Below, in pieces: positions 51,409 to 62,731 of a stretch of DNA of 64,000 nt. How positions within the stretch are numbered: the stretch's first letter is position 1; every line of letters begins with the position of its first letter. Made by a program: the position numbers and the translations under genes. This DNA is from Sporothrix humicola (lineage: Eukaryota; Ascomycota; Sordariomycetes; Ophiostomatales; Ophiostomataceae): contig WNYE01000118.1 in NCBI GenBank assembly GCA_021396245.1, positions 34,384-98,383 on the forward strand. The letters run 5' to 3'. Below the pieces are notes generated by a model. That model was given only the letters and a program-made list of their open reading frames with translations, was not told the origin of the DNA and searched no databases.

Positions 51409-53430
51409 TTAAAATGCAAAGCTTTCCCAAGCCAAGTCCTCACCTGGCAGCCATAGCTGGATTTCTGTGAGCATCTTAGCCCCGGTGCAGATGTATATTT
51501 TTCTGCGGCTGGTTGCTCCATTGTTATCTCCACCTAGAAGTATGTCAGCTTTTTCCATCCTGCGGCCTGCAACAACAACGCTTCCCATATCCTGCAGGCG
51601 CTTTAAAGCCGGGGTTCGCCCGCCCGTTCTGAGTGCATCTGAAACAAACACGGTCGTATGCTTGGCCAGCCCGTTGATCCGTTTGAAACTATCAACGACT
51701 ATAGGTATATCAGCAGTGCGCACACTCCAGAGTACCCGTAGGCGTGGCTCTATCACGCATTTCGGTTTCAACAAGAGGTCGCGGGCCTGAGCCAACAAGG
51801 GCGTGATTCCAACCCCGGAAGCAATGAATATAGAGTCCTGTGGGTGGTTGATCCCGGTGGGGTTGCGTGTTGGACACAGGTGAAAGTTCTCATCGCCGCC
51901 GAAAGCCAAGACGGGAATTTCCAGCGGAACGCGAAAATTGTAGTGCCATAAAAAAGCGGTGACCGGCCCATGGCGACGCAGTGTAAGCTCGGCGGAAACG
52001 GGAGGAGGTTTCAATTTTGACGAAGTTATGCAGCCTAGAGGCGGTGGGGGACTTGATATGGTGAAAGTACGAACAAAGTCATCGTTGAGGGACTGTGGGT
52101 CATCATCACGCATATGCGACCAGCCAATGCTGAGTTCCGGTCCAAAGTCGAGGGTAACGTACTGGCCAGCCTGCCACGGAAACTGTAAAACGTCGCCATC
52201 TGTGGTGAGCTCTAGGGTGAGAGAAAACCGGGATACCGATGGCGAAATTTCTTGGCGACCCAAGAAACTGGCCGTGGCAACCGGCCCCTTCTGTGCAGCA
52301 GGCAATGAGCCATGCACTCCTGAGAGGGATTCGCTTAAAAGGGGGCGTACGGGCGGGTTGTAAGGCGAGTAATCAACGGCTTCGCCCCTAAAGGGCAGAC
52401 CATCAACAACAAGTATGGCCCGGTCTACAACGATGTGAACAGCCAGCTTGGTGTGTGGCAAGTATGCACCCGCCTCCGCACCGACAAGAGTCCTTGTGTG
52501 GCCTGTGAGATAAATCACATTGCCAGTCTCGAAATCCGGAATGACCATACCGACAAGCGGCTTGATTTCTAGATTTCCCAGTGTTTGATAGAGCCTGTTG
52601 CCAGAAAACTCCGGGTACACGAGAGTCAATGAAGTCTGCTGATCCGAGGCTGACGAAGCTGGGCGTCCTTCGTCAGCAATTCGTAGGAACCCAGGGGGGC
52701 CGCCACGATTGTTTGTGTCCATGGTCTTTCCATCGGTTGATGAAAGAAAAAAAAGGTCAGCCGCTCTGATAATATCAAGACCAATTTGGGGTAGGGAGCC
52801 GGGAAATGTATCAGAGTCGAAGATCAGCCGAGGGTTTGGTATGTGGTCCTTGATTTTTTTCTTGTTCAGATACTTAGGACAGTTTCCCAATGCCTCTTGC
52901 ACCAGCAGGGCCAGCTGAATCTCACCCGGGCAAACCTGGGGCACTTGTCCTCTTTCTGCTGGCCCATTGGGCCTTCTGGTAGCAGCACCCGCAAGCATCT
53001 TTCCAGCTAGCTTCACCCTATCCCGAGTCATGAGGTTGATGCTGAGGCCAGCCATGACGGGGCCGTGTGCAGGGCCCGGGCGTAGTAGTTCCCCATCACC
53101 GATTACCCCGCCGGCCTTTCCTTCGTTGCCAAACAAGGCATTGACGACGGGATCATGGTCTAGGTCCGCAATGCTTTGTATTCCGAGCACACTCGGGGCC
53201 ACAGCTTGTGCAAACTGCGGGTGGCCCCCCAGCACCGTTGTCCACGGACGGCCCTTGTGGTCTAGCGCACCCAAAGCAACAAGGGGCGAAACGGCGACAC
53301 GGTATGCGTGGGCTTGGGAGAGCCGTGCGGATGTCGGATTTGACTCGGTGTAGTGAGGCCCGTTGAGAAGACGGTGCATGGCAATCTCTCCAGCGTGCCA
53401 CTGAATGGAATGCTCCTGTATGGTCGCCAT
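51409..53430 (-). CDS. PNPOx-like / ferredoxin-reductase-type oxidoreductase fusion
   Basis: A single exon of 673 residues from the Met at 53430; the frame is open upstream but that part looks like leader. The N-terminal half has the split-barrel flavin-binding pattern of pyridoxamine-phosphate-oxidase-like proteins (VAVSPLVALGALDHKGRPWTTVLGG, then NVIYLTGHTRTLVGAEA). The C-terminal half is a ferredoxin-NADP reductase module: an FAD site near residue 452 (RTFTISSPPP, preceded by WQAGQYVTLDF) and the nucleotide site near 534 (ASGVGITPLLAQARDLL). The family's C-terminal 2Fe-2S ferredoxin domain is absent. Electron transfer from NAD(P)H through FAD to a flavin or heme in the barrel is plausible, but the acceptor is unknown. 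Fungal proteins of this two-domain kind are usually annotated only as FAD-binding oxidoreductase. It is divergent from GDA1. Confidence 0.85.
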   Translation of the reverse strand: MATIQEHSIQWHAGEIAMHRLLNGPHYTESNPTSARLSQAHAYRVAVSPLVALGALDHKGRPWTTVLGGHPQFAQAVAPSVLGIQSIADLDHDPVVNALFGNEGKAGGVIGDGELLRPGPAHGPVMAGLSINLMTRDRVKLAGKMLAGAATRRPNGPAERGQVPQVCPGEIQLALLVQEALGNCPKYLNKKKIKDHIPNPRLIFDSDTFPGSLPQIGLDIIRAADLFFLSSTDGKTMDTNNRGGPPGFLRIADEGRPASSASDQQTSLTLVYPEFSGNRLYQTLGNLEIKPLVGMVIPDFETGNVIYLTGHTRTLVGAEAGAYLPHTKLAVHIVVDRAILVVDGLPFRGEAVDYSPYNPPVRPLLSESLSGVHGSLPAAQKGPVATASFLGRQEISPSVSRFSLTLELTTDGDVLQFPWQAGQYVTLDFGPELSIGWSHMRDDDPQSLNDDFVRTFTISSPPPPLGCITSSKLKPPPVSAELTLRRHGPVTAFLWHYNFRVPLEIPVLAFGGDENFHLCPTRNPTGINHPQDSIFIASGVGITPLLAQARDLLLKPKCVIEPRLRVLWSVRTADIPIVVDSFKRINGLAKHTTVFVSDALRTGGRTPALKRLQDMGSVVVAGRRMEKADILLGGDNNGATSRRKIYICTGAKMLTEIQLWLPGEDLAWESFAF

Positions 53431-54905
53431 GGCGCATATGTCGGAGAAAGGTTGCAACTGCAATGCGCTGCAGATTACGCCAGGGCGGCGTTGTTTCTGG
53501 AACTGTGTGTCGGGATAGCAGAACTTATAGGCATTTCCTTTCAGTACTGCAAGGGAGCCGTAGCCAGCTAAATTGGCAAGAGGGAGAGGCCCTTTTATGC
53601 CGGTTTTCGTTCGCATACGGTTTCAGCACAAAGCCAAGCTTCCAGCCGTCCATTGCGGGATTTGGCCTCAGTAAGCGTACTATGCAAAGAAGCTTTAAAG
53701 GCAAAGAGTGCAATAGAGGCGAAGGCCATGGTTTCTGGGTGGTAAGATATATGGAAAGATGGAGAAACTCGTGGTTTGAGAGCGGGCACCGATCTGGTTT
53801 GGAGAATCGGAGCCGTGCAATGAAATTCGGATGGACATTTCGACAAAACTTGCCCAACTAGGAAGCAGCCACAGGTAGCTATGAGTGTTTCTCACGCGGC
53901 GGGGTCGATAACATAATCACCATTGATGTAACCACCATGATGCTGGGAAAGCTGATTACGCTATTAGTATCATCTGATTCGGGTACGTCTTTCGCTCTCA
54001 CCGTGGGCGAAATAAAGACTTCAAACAGCGACGTAATCGAGATACTTACAACCTTGAAATCTTGTAAGAAGAGGCTCACCCTTTTGTGAAAGCCTATTTA
54101 CAAAGTCCCTAACTTCTAAATTCGAATTTGACGTTGTGTACGAAGCCACTTTACATCAATTTTGCAAGCATAGTCCAGAGAGTCCCCAGATGTTGAATTG
54201 TCATAGGCCAATAGGAGGGCCGAAATAGCTTCATATCATCCACAATTGGCCTTTTGGCCAATGATTGCTGTTGGTGGCCTCGGTGCCCTTTCGGAGAGTC
54301 GCCCGTCTTGCCAAGGAACAAAGGGTTGATGGCATACGACGTACACAGTAATTGGGGGCTGCTCCTAAACATATGCACATAAGTACTGGTACTCCTGGCC
54401 TAGCACCTTTTATCAGTATTCTTACGTATCAGCTCTTGTACTATGTACCTCGTATTACAGACCAATATCCAGGCCAACCATTTTCACGCTGCTTTTCTAG
54501 TACCGCGACTCTAGAATACAGAGTAGTACAGAGTATTATTACTCCGTACATTCGTCGCCCCCTTTTTTGAAATCCTTGTTCTTCCCTGCGCGCCACCATT
54601 TCACACAGTAAAGTACGCGTGCTGGCGTGGAGCCGTGGCTTTTCCCCCACCGCACAGTGAGATCCCTGTCCTCAGCAATTTGAACCGTGTTCTTTGGCCT
54701 TCTTCCTATCTCCTTACTTTCATCAATCCTTTCACCCAACTCTGTCTTTCCTTTTCTCGTCCTTGTCCTTCTACTCTTCGTCACTCGTTCCTCACACTCT
54801 TCGGGTCGTATCGCCGCCATTGCTTTTACCGTCTCCGCCATTCGTACCTGTCCCGTCGTCCACCCATCGAGCCCTTTTCACCAGCGTTTTTTTGGCTTTG
54901 GTGAT
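53431..54905. other. divergent promoter region, 1.5 kb
   Basis: The shared upstream region of the FNR-like gene (minus) and GDA1 (plus). It carries TACGACGTA at 54335-54343 and TACTCCGTA at 54540-54548. A pyrimidine-rich leader precedes the GDA1 start (about 54700-54800). No gene supported. Confidence 0.55.
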
Positions 54906-56729
54906 ATGCGCCGAACGTCAGTCTCGCTGCCGACGAACAAACGAGCCTACGACCCGCACGAAAAGCCCGCCCGCTACGGTGTTCATCCTCACCAACTGTC
55001 CATCCTGGAGCGCACCACCGCCTGGATGGCGCAAGCCAAGCAAACACGGTGGATCAAGGCTGTTGCCGTCTTGTCCGCCGTGTTCTTTCTCTTCTATTAT
55101 TTTTCGCCTCAGGGTGTTGATCTCTATCGCGGAGGCATGTCTTGTCTTCCCAAGCATCCCCGGGTACTCGTCTACTCTTTTTTTCTCTCTTTTGCTAACA
55201 CCTGGTAATAGTCTCTTCTGGTTCCAACAATGGCCAGGTTCCCGTTGACGGCTCCTATGGAACCGACCGGTGTACACGTTCAAGCTCTCGCGACAAACCC
55301 ATTGTCCAATACGTTTTGATGATCGACGCTGGCAGCACTGGTTCCCGAATCCATGTTTACAAGTTCAACAACTGCGGCGCTACGCCTGAGCTAGAGAGCG
55401 AAGTTTTTAAACAGACGAAGAAAATCGAAGGCCGTAGCAGCGGACTCAGTGCCTACCCTGATGATCCAGAAGGTGCAGCCCACAGCCTCGACCCACTTTT
55501 GGAGGAAGCCATGCGCGAAGTGCCAGACAAACTGAAGGGCTGCACTCCCATTGCTGTGAAAGCCACGGCTGGTCTTCGCCTATTGGGCCCTGAAAAAAGC
55601 CAGCGCATTTTAGATGCCGTTCGCCTGCACCTCGAGAAGAACTACCCGTTCCCTGTCCAGTCTGCAGAAGAGGGTGGTGTCGCCATCATGGATGGTTCTG
55701 ATGAGGGCGTGTATGCCTGGATCACCACCAACTACCTTCTTGGCAATATTGGCATGCCTGAGCATGAGCAAACAGCCGCCGTCTTCGACCTTGGAGGCGG
55801 CTCCACTCAGATTGTGTTTGAGCCCAATTTCAGCGGCCTCACTCAAGGCGGTATCCCCTCAAAAATGGCCGAGGGTAATCATAAGTACGATTTGGATTTC
55901 GGTGGTCGTCATTTTACCCTCTACCAACACTCGCATCTGGGTTATGGCTTGATGAGCGCACGCGATGCGATCTACAAAGCGCTCGTTGACGACCTTCAGG
56001 AGGCAAACAAAGGCGCATCTGCTGCTTCCTGGGAAAAGGAGACCGTCATTAACCCTTGTTTCCCTGTCGGCATGGAGAAGACGGTGAAGATCAAGCTGGA
56101 CGCCGGGCATCCTTTAGGCGAAACTGCCGAATTCAACATGACTGGGCCCACCAAGGCTGCGCCTGCACAGTGCCGCAGTCTTGCGGAGCGGATCTTGCGA
56201 AAGGATGCAGAATGTGGTCTTGCACCGTGCTCCTTCAACGGCGTGCACCAGCCACCCATTGGCAAAACCTTCTCAAAGGAGGCCGTTTACTTTTTGTCCT
56301 ACTTTTTTGATCGCACACAACCGTTGGGTATGCCTGAATCATTTACCATTCGGGAAATGCACGACTTGGCAGGTACCGTGTGCTCTGGAAGCGAAGCTTG
56401 GGATGTGTTTTCCTCGATTCCGGGTGCTATGGAAGAACTTCGCGATCGCCCCGAGCACTGTATGGATCTCAACTTCATGCTGGCCCTGGTTCATACAGGC
56501 TACGAGATGCCTATTGACAGGGAGGTTCGCATTGCTAAGAAAATCAAGGACAATGAGCTTGGTTGGTGTTTAGGAGCAAGGTTAGTATTCGCCCCTGGTT
56601 GTCTGATTTTGTGTCCAGGGTCGATCTGGCGTCCCTCGCGTTCGAACTTAACTAACATCACATATCAGTCTACCTTTGTTGTCTAAAGGATCTGGTTGGT
56701 CGTGCAAGGTGACCGAGGTCCATCCCTAA
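54906..56729 (+). CDS. gda1: Golgi guanosine diphosphatase Gda1, two introns
   Basis: Exons 54906-55163, 55238-56580 and 56669-56729 give 553 residues. The second intron is clear (GTTAGT...ATCAG, 88 bp). The first is less certain: the donor GTACTC at 55164 and acceptor at 55237 keep the frame but are weak, and an alternative acceptor ends at 55211. The protein has a short cytosolic tail, one membrane anchor (about 49-66) and a luminal GDA1/CD39 domain with all apyrase regions: MIDAGSTGSRIHVYKF near 113, TAGLR, AIMDGSDEGVYAWITTNYLLG, and VFDLGGGSTQIVF. Family knowledge: it hydrolyses GDP to GMP in the Golgi lumen, permitting GDP-mannose import for mannosylation. The last exon encodes only 20 residues (LPLLSKGSGW...). 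Confidence 0.94.
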
Positions 56730-57027
56730 ATGAATAATCGTAGTTTCGTTCAAAACTGTCCAGGGATGAACAGATCATCGATAAGCCAATTTCTCTTACA
56801 GGGCTCTGTTTTCTGTCTCTTCGTATGATACAAATAACACAAGGCGTTGGGCTGGGTTCGTATACTGAATACTTTATTCACATGTCGCTTTTTTCATGTT
56901 TCTTTTTCTTTTCTTTTGTCATTGGCGCGGTCTTTGACGCTCGCCGGTTTAGATCTTAACTGGAATATATTGTAATTTTTTAAACCGTGTATTATTAATA
57001 ATAGTAACAAGGCCAGAGCACATGCAG
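56730..57027. other. convergent 3' flanks
   Basis: 298 bp between GDA1 and the minus-strand gene, AT-rich near 56940-57010, with no gene. Confidence 0.6.
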
Positions 57028-58429
57028 TCATACGGGCGGGATAACCGACGCAAGTACATCATCTATCACATCCCCAGCACTGAGTCCTTCCAATATTGCT
57101 TCGACTGCCGCCTTTTCACTACCCCATTGCATGCTCCGTTCATAAACCATGGCTTGTCGCATATTGGCCTGTCCGACTGCCACAGTCTGTATCCGATGAA
57201 GATATGTCTTTCGCGCTGCCACGGCAACAAGAGCCGGAGAGACGTAGCCTAACCGATGCAGGGGCGCAAGGCATTGGGCCAACTTGGCTAAGTGTTTTGT
57301 AGCACGGGGTGATATACAGCTAAGACCGCCCGTCGCCGGCCCAACGACGGCAACAGCACGATGCATACGCAGAAAGGCAACAACGTTCAACTGGTAGCGT
57401 CGCACTTCCATATCAACGTGGACCGTTCTGCTCAAGGCGGCAAGGTAATTGATGTCAGAATTGGAAAACGACGACGCTGGGCGAGGTCCCTTCTGTTTCG
57501 AGACGTTGATGCCATGCGTGCTGCCCCAATCCAACCGCACCTCTTTCGTATTTTCCCAGTCTTCAAGATTGGGATAACCATGGCTGGGGTCGTGCCAATG
57601 GCCCATTGAAATAAAATCATTTAAATGGGCTGTCATATGTGGAGTGTTATTGGCCGACGCGGCTCTTTGGTCGGTAGAGTTCGCGGCAGCACCGACCCCT
57701 CCATCCCAACGAAAACCGCGTTCTGTGGCAACAACGGCGAGAAGCAAAAATGGCCGAGGAGCCGCATGCATAGCAGTTGACGTGAAGATACGGCGCGTAC
57801 GCAGGAGCTCTAGTGCTTGCAGTTGCACTACTTCGGGTGCTGTATTCAAATTCTTGGCTACCACAACATTGGCCACAAGTGAAGCATCAGTCGGGGTCGG
57901 AGTCGATGTAGCGTTTATAGGCAGACTAGAGGCCAAGGCATTCGAACTCCCAGTAAATGATGGCCGTGTTGGCCGCCCGTTCAGTAGCAGGGGCAGATGC
58001 GGTGTGGCTGGAGAGGATCGGAAATAATTTGTCGAGGTGCCTCCAGTGCCTCCACTTGAACGTAGGGGTATGGCACTGTTGTTGTCATCGCCACCAAGCC
58101 CATCATTCAATGCAGGAGACGCTATTGTGTGGGATAGTAACGATGAAGAGAAGTCATCGAGCGTCATGCTGGGGTGGCAATCTATCACGGCACAGTGTAG
58201 GCTAAAAACATCCTTGGATATCTAGATATGTCAGCATGGAAGAAAGTCCCCAATGACTCCCGAGTCTTTCGGCTTCACCTACTAGAGTAAGTTCGTCCAC
58301 CAAAACATCGACGGCGTTTTCCGGCGTGCCAATGACACAATGTTCACAACTGACGAGCGACAGCAGCACGGCAAGCTCCAGATCGCTTAAGCCGTGCACA
58401 CGGTCCACAAGGTCTTGAATGTCAACCAT
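57028..58429 (-). CDS. conserved fungal protein often labelled magnesium chelatase, one intron
   Basis: Exons 58429-58283 and 58221-57028 give 446 residues. The 61-bp intron (GTAGGT...TCTAG) is among the shortest here. The N-terminus, MVDIQDLVDRVHGLSDLELAV, and the blocks VFSLHCAVIDCHPSMTLDDF, VVAKNLNTAPEVVQLQALELLRTRRIF and LAQCLAPLHRLGYVSPALVAVAARKTYLHRI are, as I recall, conserved across filamentous ascomycetes in proteins annotated magnesium chelatase or MoxR-like. The last block resembles the lid helices of AAA+ ATPases. No Walker A (GxxxxGKT) or clear Walker B is visible, so ATPase activity is doubtful. Fungi make no chlorophyll, so the label is by structure only. Function unknown. Confidence 0.75.
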
Positions 58430-59245
58430 TGTAGATCCTTTGTTTTTGTCACCATGCCAGGATTCGGACGAGATGCGCCTGCCTCGTAGAAAGCATTGCA
58501 AAGCGATTGTCGACTGATAATATAGCACGAGTCCTAATCAAGAAGAATGGTAAGGAGGAAAACGGAGTAGAGTACTATGACCAGATCTTTCAAGACTGGC
58601 ATGAGCCATGTACTGAGTACGGAGTCGACATGTTTACAAACCAGCCAAATGTGGAGGGAGAGATAAGTGCGCATTGCTACTTATCCATAATAACACTTAA
58701 AGTATGCATATATCCGGTATCTGAGACGACAACAGTCTAATACCGAATAGAAGTGAGAGAGGCACGTGAAATTAGAGTGGGTCCATATCGGTGGCAGGCA
58801 GGCTTCGGCCGCCAACTACGAGGAGTAATCAATCATGTTGGTTGCCACCTGCCTTAGGTACATCCATGACCGCCGCCATTTCCACCATTTGGCAACTTCG
58901 CGAAGTTGCTCCTACAAAAAGCTTCTACTTTCTCCACGCAGCCCAGTTCTCCATCAACCCCGACGACTGAGAAGGTGAGTCTCGAACTGCTACTCACTTT
59001 AGAAGCGAAGTTAACTAACGAACAAAGCGAGGGACCCAACTCTATCACAACGCTGTCTTCACACTGGACTCATTCTTCGCATGCTACGAGTTCGTTATCT
59101 CGAAGTATATCTGAACTACTAGATCACCCACGCCCTCCACAACTACACCCATCTGTCCGTACACACTCGCTCCTCCAGGTCGAACGCCAGCTCCAAGGAC
59201 GCTCGCCGAGACATCTGGTTTGACCGTGCCTCCCCCAACATAACC
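58430..59245. other. divergent promoter region
   Basis: Between the magnesium-chelatase-like gene and YPT7. It contains TACGGAGTC, a one-base variant of the dispersed word, at 58618-58626. The part from about 58860 reads like the YPT7 leader. No gene supported. Confidence 0.55.
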
Positions 59246-60601
59246 ATGGCCTCGAGAAAGAAGGTTCTCCTCAAGGTGCGCGCGGAAGCATTTCCAATGT
59301 CCTAGTCAATTTCCATTCCAGCTCCAGCCTCGGTGCACGATTTGCGCTCATAGTACTGACTCTCCGTCTTCTTCTTCTTAAGATCATTATTCTCGGTGAT
59401 AGTGGCGTGGGGAAAACTAGTTTGATGAACCAATATGTGAGTAACCTTCTTTACATTCACTACCATAGACGGAAATGGCACCTGGCTATGAAATTGCAGG
59501 CGCGTGTCCCCTGATATCCTTAGCTACTGCCTTTTAAAAAGGACAGCCAACGACATCAGCCCCGTCTTCAATATTCGTCGCCAACCAGAGCCATTGCATT
59601 GGACACTGTTTTAGCTGTCTCATGAAGTGACAACTAGAGGAGACTATTCTTATATCGGCGAGGGGGATGGGACAGCTGCCGCAGAGAAAACATTGCGCTA
59701 ACGGCTTTGTCAATTTATAGGTCAACAAGAAGTTCAGCGCAAGCTACAAGGCGACAATTGGTGCCGATTTTCTAACCCGCGAAGTTCCTGTTAACGACCA
59801 GCAAGTGACGATGCAGGTAAGTCAATTATTTAAGGGTGTTTCTATTGGGGCGGTGGGGGAGGGGGGTAAAGGGGGGGTTCGAATGCTATGCGGACAAGCC
59901 AATAGAGATACTAACTAATCTCGTCTCTTTCCCTTGCAGCTTTGGGACACTGCTGGTCAGGAGCGATTTCAATCATTGGGGGTTGCTTTTTACCGCGGTG
60001 CGGACTGCTGCGTCCTCGTCTTCGACGTGAATAACGCCAAGAGTTTTGAGGCCATAGAAGGCTGGCGGGACGAATTTTTGGTCCAGGCATCACCACGCGA
60101 CCCTGACAACTTTCCATTTGTACGTTTGCAACACTGGTCAATATACATCCGAAGGTGTATCCCGAAGCTACCCTGTACGCATTGAGCAACGCTAACGAAG
60201 TTCTGCAGGTTGTGCTTGGAAACAAGATCGATGTTGAAGAAAGCAAGCGAGTGGTATGCAAACAACAATACCGGTGTTTTTAATATTGCGTCACTGAACT
60301 AATTCTCAACTGGCATTAGATCTCGACTAAGCGTGCAATGACATTTTGCCAGGCACACAACATCCCGTATTTCGAGACAAGCGCCAAAGAGGCGATCAAT
60401 GTCGAGCAGGCTTTTGAGGGTAAGAACTTATGTCGTGATCATCTTCGGATGTAGAACCACAAGGACGCAACATGCTGATATTAATATGCTGTAGTAATTG
60501 CCAAAAATGCACTGCAGCAGGAGGCAGAGGAATACCCCACCGACTACCAGGATCCTATCAATATCCATATTGAGAACGACCGGGACTCTTGCCCGTGTTA
60601 G
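59246..60601 (+). CDS. ypt7: Rab7-family GTPase Ypt7, seven exons
   Basis: Exons 59246-59275, 59383-59436, 59721-59816, 59940-60119, 60209-60253, 60320-60419 and 60495-60601 give 203 residues, close to the usual 205-208. The G motifs are intact: P-loop GDSGVGKT at 15-22, the effector loop YKATIGADFLTREV, DTAGQERFQSLG from 63, NKID at 125-128 and the SAK motif at 156-158. The protein ends in Cys-Pro-Cys, a C-x-C geranylgeranylation site. Family knowledge: Ypt7 directs fusion at the vacuole and late endosome through the HOPS complex. Intron 2 (59437-59720, 284 bp) is the longest modelled in the window and is several times the median. Confidence 0.97.
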
Positions 60602-61310
60602 ACGTGCGTCCGTGTGTGCATGCTCGCGTGTATGATGGGCATTGATTGATAAGAAATGTTGCTGCTCTATCTTCTTTTCTTCTTCTTTTTTGTCTCGATT
60701 ATTCCTCGTGGTTCATCGCTTTTGTATTTTCACTGTCCTGCTTCGAGTTCCTTTGACCTTTAACCATTGCATATTTATTGTCCTCAGAGCTATTACCACC
60801 CATTTAGCTTAATGCCATAGCCATACGTTACACTCTGCGAGGACTTTATCCCAACCTTTTTCACTTTCATTTTATTCCTCTGGGGAGATAGACGTATGAA
60901 ATCACAGACGACAAGCAAGCCTTATTAACACCCAATTTGAAATGGCTATGTGCTCCTTACCATCACATCGCCGCCTTCTCGATATGTTACAAGCTAGTCG
61001 TTTAAGGTTGCGTCAATGTATTTGTATATATGCTGCATCCCATTGCCCCGCCGTGCACATGGAACGTCCTCCTCCACATGGGCTGGTAGTAGACTGTCCT
61101 GGCCGTCTATTGCCTGTCCACCCATGGCAAATTCCCGTGGACCTAATGCCCGTCATGCTACGGCACGTCTCTTCGGCCATCCGCTAATACAAACGAGCCG
61201 GCGTCCCACCATAATTCTTCCATTTCATTGGGTGGGGGTGGACAAAATGCCACAGCTTCGTTCCGATGTGCTACGTGGCTGTCACTTCCTTTGGCACGCA
61301 GCAGCAGCAG
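60602..61310. other. convergent 3' flanks of YPT7 and the C2H2 gene
   Basis: Holds the YPT7 3' region (T-rich near 60660-60740) and the 3' flank of the minus-strand regulator. No gene is supported. Confidence 0.55.
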
Positions 61311-62731
61311 TTATACGACACAGCTCTCGACATGACCATAAAGGTCCGAAGCAGTAGCAAATGGCCGCAGACAGATGCTACAGTGGCTTGCGCCGACGGA
61401 TCTATATTCACGGATGCGGTCTTTTGAGTACGCCTCTGTCGTATTTTGTGTTTTGCGAAACTTGGCTGCGTCGTGTACAGCAGCAAGATGTCGTTTGAAT
61501 GGCTCTACTCGAAGGAACGGCCTTCCAAACGATTTTACCAGGCCGTCAGGACAGAAGCCGCAGTATAGCTGGCCATCGTACTGTGTGATAATGTGGCGTA
61601 CCAAATCATGCTTCCGTACAAAGCCCTTGACATGATACTCGCATGTCAGAAAAGGACATCCTTTGTCAGGAAATGGGACGCTGATAGGGATCTCGTTATC
61701 AACAAAAGTACTGTCCTTCGCCATGTTCATGCTGGACTGTGCACCTTCTACCCCCACCTCCTCCAAGGAAGATAGGTTCTCTCTGTGGCCTTCACGAGAC
61801 ATACCCGGCGACTTGAAATGGACGAATTGAACTTGAAATTGTAGCTGCTGGTGGGTCTGTGGGCTTTTCGATGCCAAGGTCCCGGTAGGCGGCGACAGAG
61901 ACGGTGGAATAGACTGTGGTGACCGACTGGAGATGTATTGGGGATTAGCGCCGGGCACGGTCGGTGACTGCCGGATCCTGTCTTCAAAATGTGTTATATA
62001 TGGCTGGATGGCAAACGAACCTGTTGATTTAACGAGGGTTCAGTATGGAGTGACTTGGAGAAAAAGGTGGGCAACTTACCTGAAGATTTCTGCGGAGAAT
62101 CGCCTCTCAAAATGCCCGGGCACGTCCTGGCTATATCCTCGTCGGGACTAGGTAGGTGGCATCCAGCAATGCTCGGACCGTTCGCTGGATTCCATGCCAC
62201 GATTAATCGGGACTTGTCTCGAAGCTGGCCGTTCACATCCCACGGTGCATCAGCCACTGAGACAACGTAGATAACCTGGACTTGGGCATACCGAGCTATC
62301 TGAATAACGTGGCCGTAAACATGACCTGTGCTGGGCTCAGCGACATCACCACCACAGTCCGCCTCGGATACCAGTTAATTCAAGAGGGCCGCGTACCGTC
62401 TCTGTGGAAACGGATGCCCGGGCCGGTCGTGGTAGATGACACCCGGAAGAAGGACGTCATGAACAGTGCCAGAAGCAACCTTTGCAAAAATAGCACGTGG
62501 CTCATCAGGGGCTGCTGACTGTTGTACTGGAGACGGGGATGGCGAGGCCGGAGCGCCGGTGCAGTATGGAAATTGGCTGGGCGGGCATCGGCCATATTCG
62601 AACATACCAGCCAACCGAGCCCATTGCACTTGTTCTGAAGGTGTGGCTTCTGGTTCCATCTGCCTTTCGATGAGATGTTGGCTCTGTCGGCGTGCTTGGG
62701 CGCAGGATTCTTGCTCGTCCGGTCTGTTCAT
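61311..62731 (-). CDS. C2H2 zinc-finger protein, about three exons
   Basis: My model joins 62731-62397, 62330-62080 and 62020-61311 (431 residues). The second intron (59 bp, GTAAGT...AACAG) is well supported because the phase matches and gives SSGSFAIQPYITHFEDR. The first (66 bp, donor GTACGC, acceptor CCCAG at 62331) is chosen to keep the frame and is weaker; the N-terminus is therefore provisional. The C-terminal 110 residues carry fingers typical of fungal C2H2 regulators: CPFLTCEYHVKGFVRKHDLVRH, then LYCGFC with FKRHLAAVH, and CSICLRPFATASDLYGH with VESC. The family usually binds DNA; the target is unknown. It converges on YPT7. Confidence 0.7.

Noticed and set aside
55211..55237. Alternative acceptor after TAATAG in GDA1 intron 1
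   Set aside because: It is closer to the CTAAC branch site but needs a phase-1 donor, and no convincing one is present; the acceptor at 55237 keeps the frame.
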